Shown: positions 36,169-44,933 of the stretch, one piece after another
Layout of the letters: each line of letters opens with the position of its first letter
Numbering within the stretch: the first letter of the stretch is position 1
Origin: Vibrio caribbeanicus ATCC BAA-2122
GTDB lineage: Bacteria > Pseudomonadota > Gammaproteobacteria > Enterobacterales > Vibrionaceae
NCBI RefSeq assembly: GCF_000165125.1
Contig: NZ_AEIU01000108.1
Location: 1-64,000, forward strand
Reading direction: 5' to 3'
DNA length: 64,000 nucleotides
Translations under genes and position numbers: made by a program
Notes under the pieces: model-generated
The model's input: only the letters and a program-made list of their open reading frames with translations
Told to the model about the DNA's origin: nothing
The model's database searches: none

Positions 36169-36603
36169 ATGGCATCAGATGCAACTCGTCTTGCGAAAGA
36201 CTTTATCAACACCATCAGCGAAGATATTACACTTTATCGCCAACTTAAACAGATTTTGTCTGAGCAGCATCAGGCATATATCGACTTTGACGATCAGTGC
36301 TTATTGAACAATCTGAGCCTTCAAGAGCCACTACTAGAGAGCCTCGGTAAACACGCCAGTTTGCGCGAAAGTATTATGGGTAAACTAGGGCTGCCCAATA
36401 GCCGCGTCGGAGTTGAAGCACTACTTGGCGCTCTGCCTGATGCAGTGGAAAGTAAAGTGAGATCTCAATGGCAAACCCTAGAGTCTTTAATCGACCAGTG
36501 CCAAGAGCAAAATCAGCTTAACGCAGTCTGCTCGGCTAACTTCCAAGAGCTACTTGGCAGTGTGTTTAACCCCAACCAACACACGTACAGCGCACAGCCG
36601 TGA
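36169..36603 (+). CDS. flgN: FlgN-like export chaperone
   Basis: 144 helical residues located right after flgM, the usual place of flgN. FlgN chaperones the junction proteins FlgK and FlgL. Sequence conservation in the family is low; the call uses position, length and helical content. Its stop overlaps the start of the transglycosylase gene. Confidence 0.8.
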   Translation: MASDATRLAKDFINTISEDITLYRQLKQILSEQHQAYIDFDDQCLLNNLSLQEPLLESLGKHASLRESIMGKLGLPNSRVGVEALLGALPDAVESKVRSQWQTLESLIDQCQEQNQLNAVCSANFQELLGSVFNPNQHTYSAQP

Positions 36604-37271
36604 TCGGCCGATCACTATTTCTTTTCTTATTCGCCGTGTGGTTGTCCTTTGGCAGCCACGCCTCCCCACTACCAAGTGAAATTAAAAAGCAATTTGATAT
36701 TCTCTCACCCTATCGCAGCCAAATCCAAGCTCGGCTAGAAGCCAATTCAAGTCTTATTCAAGATATCCACCAACAACTGAAAAGCCACCAACTACCCCCT
36801 TCTTTAGCTTTATTGCCGATGCTGGAATCTTCGTTTGATCCCAGAGCAGTATCGCATGCAAAAGCTGTGGGCCTGTGGCAGTTGATCCCAGCCACTGCGG
36901 AGCGTTTTGGTTTGGATGTAGATAAGCATAACGATCAGCGTTATGACCCAGAGCTGAGCACCGCGGCCGCCACTCAATACCTGGCATTTTTGTATGAAAA
37001 GTTTGGCGACCTGACTCTGACGCTTGCGGCCTATAACGCTGGCGAAGGCCGCGTTGCTCGCGCAATAAAACGAGCAGGAAACACCCATTTTCCCGATTTA
37101 GCCCTACCCAAAGAAACTCAGCAATATGTAAGGCGCTTTTACGCACTGATGAAGTTAGTCGACATCACTAAGCTGCACAAAAGCGAAAGACAGCACTTTT
37201 TTCTCTTTGGTCAGACTCATTCTACCCCGCTGATTGATCTCGGCCCCCTTCCCCCTCTGGTGACACTTTAA
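36600..37271 (+). CDS. Lytic transglycosylase (SLT/MltD type), probably flagellum-dedicated
   Basis: 223 residues from GTG 36600. A signal peptide (SLFLFLFAVWLSFGSHA) is followed by an SLT domain: LPMLESSFDP with catalytic Glu76, AVGLWQLIPATAERFGL, and LAAYNAGEGRVARAIKRAG. Such enzymes cut the glycan strands of peptidoglycan. It overlaps flgN by four bases, so it is part of the flg operon. Since FlgJ here lacks its muramidase half, this enzyme is the likely gap-opener for the rod. Confidence 0.88.
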   Translation: MIGRSLFLFLFAVWLSFGSHASPLPSEIKKQFDILSPYRSQIQARLEANSSLIQDIHQQLKSHQLPPSLALLPMLESSFDPRAVSHAKAVGLWQLIPATAERFGLDVDKHNDQRYDPELSTAAATQYLAFLYEKFGDLTLTLAAYNAGEGRVARAIKRAGNTHFPDLALPKETQQYVRRFYALMKLVDITKLHKSERQHFFLFGQTHSTPLIDLGPLPPLVTL

Positions 37272-37286
37272 GCGATTTTTATCGCT
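37271..37286 (+). terminator. Hairpin at the end of the flgMN-transglycosylase operon
   Basis: AGCGAT-TTTT-ATCGCT forms a six-base-pair stem starting on the last base of the stop codon. No T-run follows, so strength is doubtful. Confidence 0.5.
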
Positions 37287-37405
37287 AACAACCTGCTGAA
37301 ATCACGTGTTTTCGTTGTTTTTTGCCTTAAGCGCTCATAATTGCAGCAAACAAACAACTAAGGGGTTTACAAGGTTTAGTAACCTCGCTATTATCCGCAG
37401 CGAAA

Positions 37406-37496
37406 GGAGAGATGGCTGAGTGGTCGAAAGCACCGGTCTTGAAAACCGGCAACCGTTAATAGCGGTTCTAGGGTTCAAATCCCTATCTCTCCGCCA
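37406..37496 (+). tRNA. tRNA-Ser (anticodon UGA)
   Basis: A 91-base class II tRNA. The acceptor GGAGAGA pairs with TCTCTCC, the discriminator G and encoded CCA follow, the anticodon stem-loop CCGGTCTTGAAAACCGG holds TGA, the long variable arm is serine-type, and the T arm is GGGTTCAAATCCC. It marks the border between the flagellar locus and the accessory block. Confidence 0.97.
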
Positions 37497-37503
37497 TATT
37501 TAG

Positions 37504-37530
37504 AAAAGCCCACCATTCGGTGGGCTTTTT
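37504..37530 (+). terminator. Terminator of tRNA-Ser
   Basis: AAAAGCCCACC, loop ATTC, GGTGGGCTTTTT: a strong stem with a T-run, eight bases after the tRNA. Confidence 0.93.
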
Positions 37531-37687
37531 GCTTTTGTGGATTTTGGTTTCTTCCTTTCCGGTTTTATTTATTTTTCTCTCAACTTTTGCGCTCAAGCTT
37601 CGACCATATTGGAAAGCTAGTAAATTCGATTGGTGGTAAATCGACTTCGTAAGCTTATGAACTCCAATTTTATCAAATAGTGTTTAG

Positions 37688-37954
37688 AATAACGCTCTTA
37701 AAGGTATTTTCTGGGGAAGTGGCTGGGCCTATGCCCTGATATTATTCAATAATGCTGTTAGCAAATAGGGTAAGCAGCTTCCATTAGAAAAAGTTGTAAA
37801 TCAATTGGCACTACCTATTGTGAGACATTTGGTTGTGTTGATATGTATTCATTTCGTGGTAACGGTATTGATTTTCCTTTTATCCATTTCTGCGACTCTC
37901 ATTACCCTTACGTTGCATAAAAATAAGACAAATATCATTACTAGAAAAACATAA
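37688..37954 (+). pseudogene. Possible remnant of a small membrane-protein gene
   Basis: In one frame, codons 37688-37765 read as a plausible protein (NNALKGIFWGSGWAYALILF...), interrupted by TAG at 37766, then open for 61 codons with a hydrophobic segment (LVVLICIHFVVTVLIFLLSI) to TAA at 37952. No start codon or ribosome site is seen. It may be chance. The rest of 37540-38206 has no other gene that I can support. Confidence 0.22.
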
Positions 37955-38206
37955 AGACACACGCCAAAAATTCAGCTCTTACATTACTTCTAAAGTATTG
38001 TTATAACGACTTTAACTATGTGGGTCAATCCCTTTTAATTTTTTACTAACCAACACTTTATAAAATATTCAATCTATTGATTCTATGTTGAAAACTCAAA
38101 AAAAATATTGCATGATGTGATTATCAGATATTAATAATCCCTGTATAAAAAGAAGATCACCATATAATGTGGTATTAATTTTAGTATATTTAATGGATTG
38201 GTAAGA

Positions 38207-38995
38207 ATGTTCGAGTTGTCATCTTTTATTTATTTTCTATTCTTTTATTCAGGTTTTCTTGGGTATATGAATAGAGAAAAAGAAATTAATAAATTCTCTA
38301 ACGAAGTGTATGGATTGAAATTGTATACAGGCATAACAATTATTTATTACGTCTACCTTATAGTATTAGCTAAATACTTTAAAGTAACGGGTAGCCCATT
38401 TTACATGGTCTTTCCAGCTATACTGACACTAGCTGTTGTTAGTTATTACTGGGCTCGATTCAAAGACGCTAGAGATATCATCGTTGATTCTTTCATATTC
38501 AAGATAAGCTCTTTCTTACTCTTAGTAGGTTGTAATATTTTGAGCATCTATTTTTCCGCTAATATGATAGAAACAGTAACAGGTACTACTGCTCAGGACT
38601 TGCAACACTATGTTGACATAGCCAGATGGGTGTATTTTATTATGCTGATGTTAGTTGTAACTCAATTCATCTTTGGATTATCCATATGTGGAGCTATGTT
38701 TTTACCTTTAGTACCGTATCCTGTGGAACGGGATATACTTTCTTTTATAACGTTTCCATTAGTGTCTCTTTATATTCTAAATCTCGCGTTTTTCGGGCTA
38801 ATTGTTAAATACTCATTAGATGAATCATATCTATCAGAATATCTCTATGTTGCATTCCATGAGAACTTAGCTGACGAGAGAAAAATATGCTCTAACTTAG
38901 ATGAGAACACAAAAATTACACTCATCGGTAATAAGCAAGCTCTTGTAGCTACTAAAGACGAAAAAGTTACGTTTTCTAAGGTAGACTGTAAGTAG
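38207..38995 (+). CDS. Multi-pass membrane protein of unknown function
   Basis: 262 residues from ATG 38207 (MFELSSFIYFLFFYSGF); a TTG at 38198 is in frame. About six hydrophobic segments fill residues 1-205, followed by a soluble C-terminal tail of about 55 residues. Not recognised. Codon use is AT-rich, unlike the flagellar genes, which suggests acquisition. It stands alone: 286 AT-rich bases without a gene separate it from the hydrolase. Confidence 0.65.
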   Translation: MFELSSFIYFLFFYSGFLGYMNREKEINKFSNEVYGLKLYTGITIIYYVYLIVLAKYFKVTGSPFYMVFPAILTLAVVSYYWARFKDARDIIVDSFIFKISSFLLLVGCNILSIYFSANMIETVTGTTAQDLQHYVDIARWVYFIMLMLVVTQFIFGLSICGAMFLPLVPYPVERDILSFITFPLVSLYILNLAFFGLIVKYSLDESYLSEYLYVAFHENLADERKICSNLDENTKITLIGNKQALVATKDEKVTFSKVDCK

Positions 38996-39281
38996 AAATT
39001 TAGCTGGAAAGATTAGTCATAAATATACTGCAACACAAAAGAAAAAGTTTATTTGATCGTATTGCAATTTGTTAAAGTTACATGTTGATATTTTATAAAT
39101 AACCAGAGTAACCTCCTTATTTACAACTGCATTCATTATCAATTTTAAAAATAATTAACCAATCTTGGCTTTTATAATTGAATTTTAAAATAAATCATTT
39201 ATAACAGTGTTCTAAATTTAAATCTTACATACCTTTAATGTCTATAAGATTTTTAAATTATATTTAATCAAGGATAGCAAT

Positions 39282-40481
39282 GTGAAATATTCTAGTGGTC
39301 TAGTACAGTTTGGTATATCGGCAAGCTTATTATTATGTCTTCCACTTTCTTACGTGTCTGCAACTGAAGAAGATAGGGAAAAAAATGCGTTAAAAAGCAT
39401 ATCAATTGAAGTCAATGGGAAAGTTGATTCCGTCGATCTTAGGTCAGCGATGGCTCATTACAAAGTTCCAGCGATAAGCTTTGCCGTCATCAACGATGAT
39501 AAAGTTGTGTGGTCAGAGGCTATAGGCTATGTCAATGCTAGTCACTCTCAGGAGGTGGACGTAAATACACTGTTTCAAGCTGGTTCCATATCGAAGTCCG
39601 TTGCTGCAACCACTGCATTAAATTTAGTTGAGCAAGGATTGATTTCTCTTGACGAAAATGTCGATTCATTTTTAGGAGATTGGCATATACCTAATCCTCA
39701 TCATTATAAAAGCGACGTTGTTACACTGAGAGAGTTGCTAAGTATGTCTTCAGGACTAGATGTCGGGGGTTACTATGGTTATGCACCAGGGGAACCATTA
39801 CCAAGTCTTTTAGACACACTAAATGGTGCCGCTCCTGCCAAAAATCCACCAGTTATGTTAGCGCACAAGCCAGGTAGTAAATATGAGTATTCTGGCGGTG
39901 GTTATGAAGTTGTACAGTTAATCACTGACAACATTACAAAAATGACGAGTCAAGAAAGTACCGCGAAATTTGTTTTTGATCCTTTAAAGATGTCCAACAG
40001 CAGTTATGACCAACCATCAGGCCAAAGTCTAAAAAATGTTGCAGAGGCGACTGATAGCGATGGCAAAGAGTTTGAGTATAAATGGAGAGTTTCTCCAGAA
40101 TACGCAGCAGCAGGAATGTGGAGCACTCCTACAGATTTGGGTAAGTTTATAGTGTCCATTAATAAAGCCTATAAAGGAGAAAAAAAGCAAGTCCTTAGCC
40201 CGAGACTTGCCAAGCAGTCTCTCTCTAAACAAAAAAATACCCCCTATGGTTTAGGGTTTGTGGTGAGGGGCAAAGGGGAAAAACTTCACTTTATGAAACT
40301 AGGCCAAAACTCTGGGTATCAGAGCTGGCTGGTTGGGCTTCCAAATACTAGACAAGGTGCCGTAGTAATGACCAACTCCGATAATGGCAGGGAGTTAGCT
40401 CAAGATCTGATATATTCTATATCTAAAGCCTATCACTGGCCGATCCGTGGCAAGCTCGAAGATGCTTGGATGGTCAACTGA
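39282..40481 (+). CDS. Secreted serine hydrolase, beta-lactamase class C/CubicO type
   Basis: 399 residues from GTG 39282 with AAGGATAG upstream. A signal peptide (about 28 residues, ending YVSA) leads to a beta-lactamase-type domain (PF00144) with the nucleophile motif Ser102-Ile-Ser-Lys105, the Tyr203-Ser-Gly motif and a C-terminal LGQNSGYQSW region in the place of the KTG/HTG box. Members include peptidases, esterases and lactamases; the substrate cannot be read from sequence. Acts in the periplasm or outside. A repeat hairpin lies just after it. Confidence 0.85.
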   Translation: MKYSSGLVQFGISASLLLCLPLSYVSATEEDREKNALKSISIEVNGKVDSVDLRSAMAHYKVPAISFAVINDDKVVWSEAIGYVNASHSQEVDVNTLFQAGSISKSVAATTALNLVEQGLISLDENVDSFLGDWHIPNPHHYKSDVVTLRELLSMSSGLDVGGYYGYAPGEPLPSLLDTLNGAAPAKNPPVMLAHKPGSKYEYSGGGYEVVQLITDNITKMTSQESTAKFVFDPLKMSNSSYDQPSGQSLKNVAEATDSDGKEFEYKWRVSPEYAAAGMWSTPTDLGKFIVSINKAYKGEKKQVLSPRLAKQSLSKQKNTPYGLGFVVRGKGEKLHFMKLGQNSGYQSWLVGLPNTRQGAVVMTNSDNGRELAQDLIYSISKAYHWPIRGKLEDAWMVN

Positions 40482-40490
40482 TAAAAAATA

Positions 40491-40590
40491 TGCAGGACAC
40501 ACAGTAACCAATATCACAAAATATTTATTAGTGTGTGTCCCAAATCCCCTCCGAGTTGTCCATTCAATAAAAAGCCCCATTGCTAATAGA
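40491..40590. repeat. Palindromic repeat copy A plus 33-base flank element
   Basis: GGACACAC (40495-40502) and GTGTGTCC (40533-40540) enclose 30 bases. A second element at 40558-40590, beginning GTCCATTCAATAAAA, recurs at 41584-41616 with four differences in 33 bases. Lies between two convergent genes. Confidence 0.75.
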
Positions 40591-40624
40591 CAATAAAATT
40601 TTCGCTATCTTATTTCAGCAACAA

Positions 40625-41383
40625 TTAAACCAGTAACCAGCCATCATCACTTTTATCCTCTTGCTCTATGATCTCAAAAGGCTCATCTTTAACAATGGGT
40701 GATTCGCCGGTGCGCCACACTGTAACGACTGGAGGCTTGTGCTCAGCTTGGCTACCAACTCCATACTTTGAATCAAATTTTTCTCGGTCGGCTGGGTTAT
40801 TAAAGTTATAAACTTTGTGGAACTGGCCATCGATCACTGCGCTGCCATTTGAGTGATGAATAAAGTTCATTGCGTGCGAATAGCCTTTATCTTTTACAGG
40901 GACGACAATAATCGCTCTGTCACCTTCACTAACCAAATCTCCTAACTTTTCGGAGAGAGGCGTCTGGGAATCGAGGATCTCTGAGTGGACGTTTTTAACG
41001 TCTGTACTGATAGAACCTTGAGCGGTCTCGGTCGCCACAAAATAATTATCGAACGTTCCTTTGGCTAATGATGCTAGGTTTTGATCAACGGCTTTACTGC
41101 AATAGGTACAATTCCGGTTTAATGCCATTTGATGATCTTTGATAAATGATAAGGCATTACTAAACATGCCCGTCACTTGATTTGGATTTGATTGTTGCGA
41201 TATGAAGTCTAAAGCAGAGTGCAATCCCTTGTCAGCATGCTGTGCAAAGTCAGCAGATAAGTGTGGCCAGTCAGCCGTTCCACTCTTGTACTCTGGGTGT
41301 TCGGTAATGTTTTCACACTGTGTAGGTAGCGACGAAATGTCAAGATCTGACAGTGAGGTGAAAGAATCAACACGTTCTATCAT
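40625..41383 (-). CDS. Stand-alone papain-fold toxin-like protein (Tox-PL type)
   Basis: 252 residues without signal peptide. The centre fits the papain-fold toxin pattern: Asn91-Cys92-x-x-Cys95 (NRNCTYCSKAVDQNLASLAKG), His170 in YSHAMNFIHH, and Asp185 in AVIDGQF, giving a Cys-His-Asp/Gln arrangement. Such domains occur as C-terminal toxins of polymorphic secretion systems and as type III/VI effectors, acting as proteases or glutamine deamidases. Here it is not fused to a delivery module. No immunity gene is recognised next to it. It is bracketed by repeat copies A and B. Family is inferred from motifs only. Confidence 0.6.
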   Translation of the reverse strand: MIERVDSFTSLSDLDISSLPTQCENITEHPEYKSGTADWPHLSADFAQHADKGLHSALDFISQQSNPNQVTGMFSNALSFIKDHQMALNRNCTYCSKAVDQNLASLAKGTFDNYFVATETAQGSISTDVKNVHSEILDSQTPLSEKLGDLVSEGDRAIIVVPVKDKGYSHAMNFIHHSNGSAVIDGQFHKVYNFNNPADREKFDSKYGVGSQAEHKPPVVTVWRTGESPIVKDEPFEIIEQEDKSDDGWLLV

Positions 41384-41473
41384 TTACAATCTCCAGATAT
41401 TTGTTATAGAAGCCTCCTCGTTATAACGCCGCCCTCCACTAATGACTATAAGGTCAATACCTGAGATTAAATA

Positions 41474-41616
41474 TGGTGGACACACTCCGTTAGAACAACC
41501 ATATCCTGTTAGTGTGTGTCCTTAACCTGCAAGATAAATCCTTCTATTTAAGGGACAAAATACTCACTGGTGTGGCCCAAGCAGTCCATTTAATAAAAGG
41601 CCCCATTACTGATAGA
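41474..41616. repeat. Palindromic repeat copy B plus 33-base flank element
   Basis: GGACACAC (41478-41485) and GTGTGTCC (41514-41521) enclose a 28-base loop; the flank element beginning GTCCATTTAATAAAA is at 41584-41616. Together with copy A it brackets the papain-fold gene as direct repeats about 1 kb apart. Confidence 0.75.
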
Positions 41617-41701
41617 AGATTGAATGGATAGAACACATTTAACTTGTACATGTGTCCAAAGTTACTTACTTGAAATTGTGTTAAAAATGTCACCCTTCTT
41701 G

Positions 41702-42169
41702 TTAGGCGTTATTTTCCAAATCTACATCTGGAACATCGCGATTCTCGGTTCTCACTACCACAGTACCTGCGAGCATGTCGTGCCAACCTTGTTTCTTCCT
41801 ACTGAATATAATCCAGATAAATCCTAAACACATAATTGAGCTTAAATAATAACCCAAGTATCTAATAATTGACTGCGTTATTGATAAAGGCTCACCAGTT
41901 TTAGCATCGACAATTTTAAGCTTTAATATCATTTTACCTGGTGTTGCTGAGCGGTACGTCCAAAACAAGACAGTTAATACGAATGGAAATAGCCAACTAA
42001 ATAAAGTTTCCCAGCCACCATCAATAGACCTTTCAGACCCCAAATAGTAACTACTGTATATTAAATAGATCATTGGCAAAATCAGCATTAGTAGTATAAC
42101 TGTATCAATTATAGCCGCAGCACTCCGTATCCAAAATCCCGCATATTCTTGATAGCGACCAAGTTTCAT
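41702..42169 (-). CDS. RDD-family membrane protein
   Basis: 155 residues with an N-terminal GFWIRSAAAIIDTVILL stretch, three to four membrane helices and the RDD-type second half (TPGKMILKLKIVDAKTGEPLSITQSIIRYLGYYLS ... KKQGWHDMLAGTVVV). RDD proteins are small membrane proteins, some of them ion antiporters; function is not known here. Ribosome site TAGGAA. The 304 bases upstream (42170-42473) are AT-rich and hold no gene. Confidence 0.85.
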   Translation of the reverse strand: MKLGRYQEYAGFWIRSAAAIIDTVILLMLILPMIYLIYSSYYLGSERSIDGGWETLFSWLFPFVLTVLFWTYRSATPGKMILKLKIVDAKTGEPLSITQSIIRYLGYYLSSIMCLGFIWIIFSRKKQGWHDMLAGTVVVRTENRDVPDVDLENNA

Positions 42170-42473
42170 AATATTTCCTATTCATTATTTCTTAAAGTTC
42201 GATAGTTTAAAAAATTTTATTTCTATCGAAGTCATTGTTTCCCCATACACCAAAAGACATGCATAAGGTATTAGAGTAAATGATATATTATTTAATTTTA
42301 AATTTTCAATTAAAATCGTTAATGGTTAATTGTAATTGCCTAAATTTCATCCGATAAAGTATAGTAACTTAATTTAATTTATAGTTTACGCTTTTATTTT
42401 TATAAGTGAATCATATATCATTTTACTTTTCTAGTAATAGATGAGAATAAATATTCCAAACTTCGGAGCAGTA

Positions 42474-43097
42474 ATGAAGAAAATAGTTGTAGTATTATGT
42501 TTGTTAATTTTGAGTGGTTGTTCGGCAGTTCCGAGCGTACAGCTCAAAAAAGAAGACTTTGAAAAGCTGAACACTCTAAGTGTAGAAGCGAGTGAACATG
42601 ATAATTCAATGCTGGTCGTTGTTGGTAAAGCAAAAATGCAGTGGGCTGGTGGTTATGCCGCGGTAGCTGATGTTGGAGGTACTGGTTTAAAAGCGAGTAC
42701 ATTAGAGTTTCTTGAGGCCAACGAGATTAATTTTAATGACATTGTAACAAAGCAGTTTATTGAAAAAATCAGGGAAGATAACCTTGATATAGAATTAGAT
42801 GAAAAGTCAAAAAATAAGCTAGTGTTTACCATAAATGTCGTCGTCCTTGGTATTGTTCATGGTTTTTCAGATGAGTATACTAGCGGTTTCAATATATCTG
42901 GTCAGTTATTTGATGGCTCAGGGAAACTAATTTGGTCATGCAATCCGACTAAAGGCTTTGCTGAACACTTTAGTAAGCCCTCTTTAACCTTAAAAGAGAT
43001 TTTCTCATCAAAAGAATCAGCACTTAAATTCTTTAGTGCAGAAAGTGATAGTATGGTTCAGAAACTGTATGATGACTTTAAAAATAATCTAATTTAA
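42474..43097 (+). CDS. Lipoprotein of unknown function
   Basis: 207 residues from ATG 42474 (MKKIVVVLCLLILSGCSAVP), with CGGAG upstream and a clear lipobox Cys; the open frame extends to 42441. The body is mixed alpha/beta with a segment reminiscent of outer-membrane lipoproteins of the DUF4410/YajG kind (VFTINVVVLGIVHGF, GSGKLIWSCNPTKGF). Not assigned to a family. Followed by repeat copy C. Confidence 0.75.
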   Translation: MKKIVVVLCLLILSGCSAVPSVQLKKEDFEKLNTLSVEASEHDNSMLVVVGKAKMQWAGGYAAVADVGGTGLKASTLEFLEANEINFNDIVTKQFIEKIREDNLDIELDEKSKNKLVFTINVVVLGIVHGFSDEYTSGFNISGQLFDGSGKLIWSCNPTKGFAEHFSKPSLTLKEIFSSKESALKFFSAESDSMVQKLYDDFKNNLI

Positions 43098-43101
43098 GCA
43101 G

Positions 43102-43153
43102 ATATTCAGGACACACGCCATTGGATATCCTTTTAGTGTGCGTCCTGAATATT
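43102..43153. repeat. Palindromic repeat copy C
   Basis: ATATTCAGGACACAC (43102-43116) faces GTGTGCGTCCTGAATAT (43136-43152): an imperfect palindrome with A-C mismatch and 19-base loop. It sits at the 3' ends of two convergent genes. Confidence 0.8.
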
Positions 43154-43205
43154 CAAGATATAAATATCTGTTTTTAGGCAATTTTTCAGTTTATTAAGAC
43201 AAAAG

Positions 43206-44408
43206 TTACAGAGTTCCTCTTAGTCTTTGCTGTGCTTCAATAGCGCTAAATAATGATTTAAAGTTACCCGCGCCAAAACCATCGTGATTATTGCGTTGCA
43301 TGAACTCAAAAAACAGTGTTGGCCTGCTTTCAACTGGTCGAGTAAATATCTGCAAAATAAATCCTTTGTCATCATAGTCCACCACGATATCTAATTCTCG
43401 CATCGTATCGATACTTATGCCCAAATCTAAATCTATCTCAGATAAAGCGGATTGCAGTTCATCATAATAAGCACAAGGAACAGGTAAGACGTAACACCCT
43501 CTTGCTTTAAGTGATCTCACGGTCTGCTCTAGGTTGTCTACACAAATGGCGATATGTTGAATACCACCACAACCATGAAAATCAACAAACTCTTGGGTTT
43601 GCGAGCGCCCATCAAATCGAGTAGAGGGTTGGTTAACGGGGATTTTTATTCGCTCATCGAAATCACTAACAACAATAGAGTTGAGCCCTGATGTCCCCGT
43701 TTGCAAAAGCTTGTCATCAACAGACCAAAAGCGCCGAAAGCACAGTGCGTTTATATAAAAATCAACGACCTCATTCATTTTCCCTTGTGGCTGGTTTGCC
43801 ACAACATGATCGATCCGGCCCATGGGTACAGGAGGTAAACTTTCTGCAAATGCATTGACTAAGAGAGGATCTATCGGCTGATAGCCCGGAAGAAATACAC
43901 CCTGATATCGGTCACGCTGTATAAAAGAGTGCACAGTATCACCATAAGCTAACACGCTAGCGGTGAGTACCTGGCCTTTATCATCTTCACTAAAAGTTGG
44001 TGGTTGGATAACCTCTGCACCACTCGCCTTCGCGTGTTCAAATGTTTTTTCTACATTTTCAACGCAAAAAGCAACATCACGAACAGCATCCCCATGTTTT
44101 TTAACAAAAGGAGCAATGATTTCATCGTGTGGGTTCAGTGGCGATTTAACGACTATATATACCTGCTCCCCCTGCAACACATAAGCAGTAAAATTTTGTT
44201 CACCCGTTTCCAGTCCAGCATATGCAACGCACTTAAATCCTAAGTGTGTTTCATAAAACATCTTTGCCTGAAATGCATTGCTGACCCAAATTTCAATGTG
44301 ATGAAAATCATAATACTCACCACACCTAGGCCTTTGTTCACTTTTACTATATTTAACACCAGCATCGGATCCAACCAAACTCGAAATATGGGATAACTCA
44401 CTTTGCAT
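43206..44408 (-). CDS. 4-hydroxyphenylpyruvate dioxygenase-like enzyme, long eukaryote-like form
   Basis: 400 residues. Two vicinal-oxygen-chelate domains; iron ligands His201 (DHVVANQP), His285 (GGIQHIAI) and Glu368 (TLFFEFMQRNNHDGFGAGNFKSLFSAIE). Length and C-terminus are strikingly like animal HPPD (VDYDxKGxxLQIFTxPVxxRPTLFxExxQRxN). HPPD turns 4-hydroxyphenylpyruvate into homogentisate; the related hydroxymandelate synthase makes 4-hydroxymandelate, and the GFGxGNF tail favours HPPD. No homogentisate dioxygenase lies nearby. It diverges from a GH3-type synthetase. Ribosome site AAAGG. Confidence 0.9.
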   Translation of the reverse strand: MQSELSHISSLVGSDAGVKYSKSEQRPRCGEYYDFHHIEIWVSNAFQAKMFYETHLGFKCVAYAGLETGEQNFTAYVLQGEQVYIVVKSPLNPHDEIIAPFVKKHGDAVRDVAFCVENVEKTFEHAKASGAEVIQPPTFSEDDKGQVLTASVLAYGDTVHSFIQRDRYQGVFLPGYQPIDPLLVNAFAESLPPVPMGRIDHVVANQPQGKMNEVVDFYINALCFRRFWSVDDKLLQTGTSGLNSIVVSDFDERIKIPVNQPSTRFDGRSQTQEFVDFHGCGGIQHIAICVDNLEQTVRSLKARGCYVLPVPCAYYDELQSALSEIDLDLGISIDTMRELDIVVDYDDKGFILQIFTRPVESRPTLFFEFMQRNNHDGFGAGNFKSLFSAIEAQQRLRGTL

Positions 44409-44933
44409 AATAAAACCTTTTTATCATTTAAATCATGTATTTAAAATGTAAACAATATGTTATTCTATTTTCAATTGTTATTACAACCTCAAAACAGATT
44501 CAGTCGCAAAGTCGAATGTTTGAGCATCATTAACTGGCCGATGAGTCCAGAAAAATACTCGAATATTTAGAATCGAATATTCATTTCTATCACTTTTTAT
44601 CGGTAATTCTCGTCATCATCAATGGTGATATGACTCGAAAAAAGTAAAAACGTTAAATCATTCTTCGTATGCAATCCTATGCTTATATTTTATGTGTCTA
44701 TCATAAGTGAACTAATAGAGAGACTGTCTAAAAACATCAAGGCCAACTCAAGGTCCCCAAACATAGGCAGAAAAATGTCGTGAACGAAAAGAAAAGCTGA
44801 AGTCTGCATTCTCAATGCACTAGTTGAATTCCTCTAACTTACAAAGAAAATGACAGTTCGCACCTCGCCTTCACTCACCTCTCTATTAGCTGGATCATTT
44901 AAAGACACTTAGACTAGTGATGAGGATTTAACC
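44409..44933. other. Intergenic region with an 11-base inverted repeat bounding 178 bases
   Basis: 525 bases without a supported gene between the divergent HPPD and GH3 genes. CTAATAGAGAG (44712-44722) and CTCTCTATTAG (44879-44889) are perfect inverted copies. The enclosed stretch is less AT-rich than its surroundings and may be a small mobile-element remnant. Promoters for both genes must be here. Confidence 0.5.

Noticed and set aside
41560-41712. GTTAGGC/GCCTAAC next to the RDD gene stop, like an integron attC core
   Set aside because: No matching second core with complementary arms is found within 150 bases, there is no integrase, and the palindromes nearby do not carry GTTRRRY ends. A superintegron is not supported.
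41826-43150. Transposase or integrase gene in the accessory block
   Set aside because: I looked for transposase-like proteins between 37.5 and 55 kb and saw none; mobility is inferred only from repeats and composition.
43206-44408. Hydroxymandelate synthase instead of HPPD
   Set aside because: The GFGxGNFxxLF tail and overall likeness to animal HPPD favour HPPD, although product specificity is not proven.
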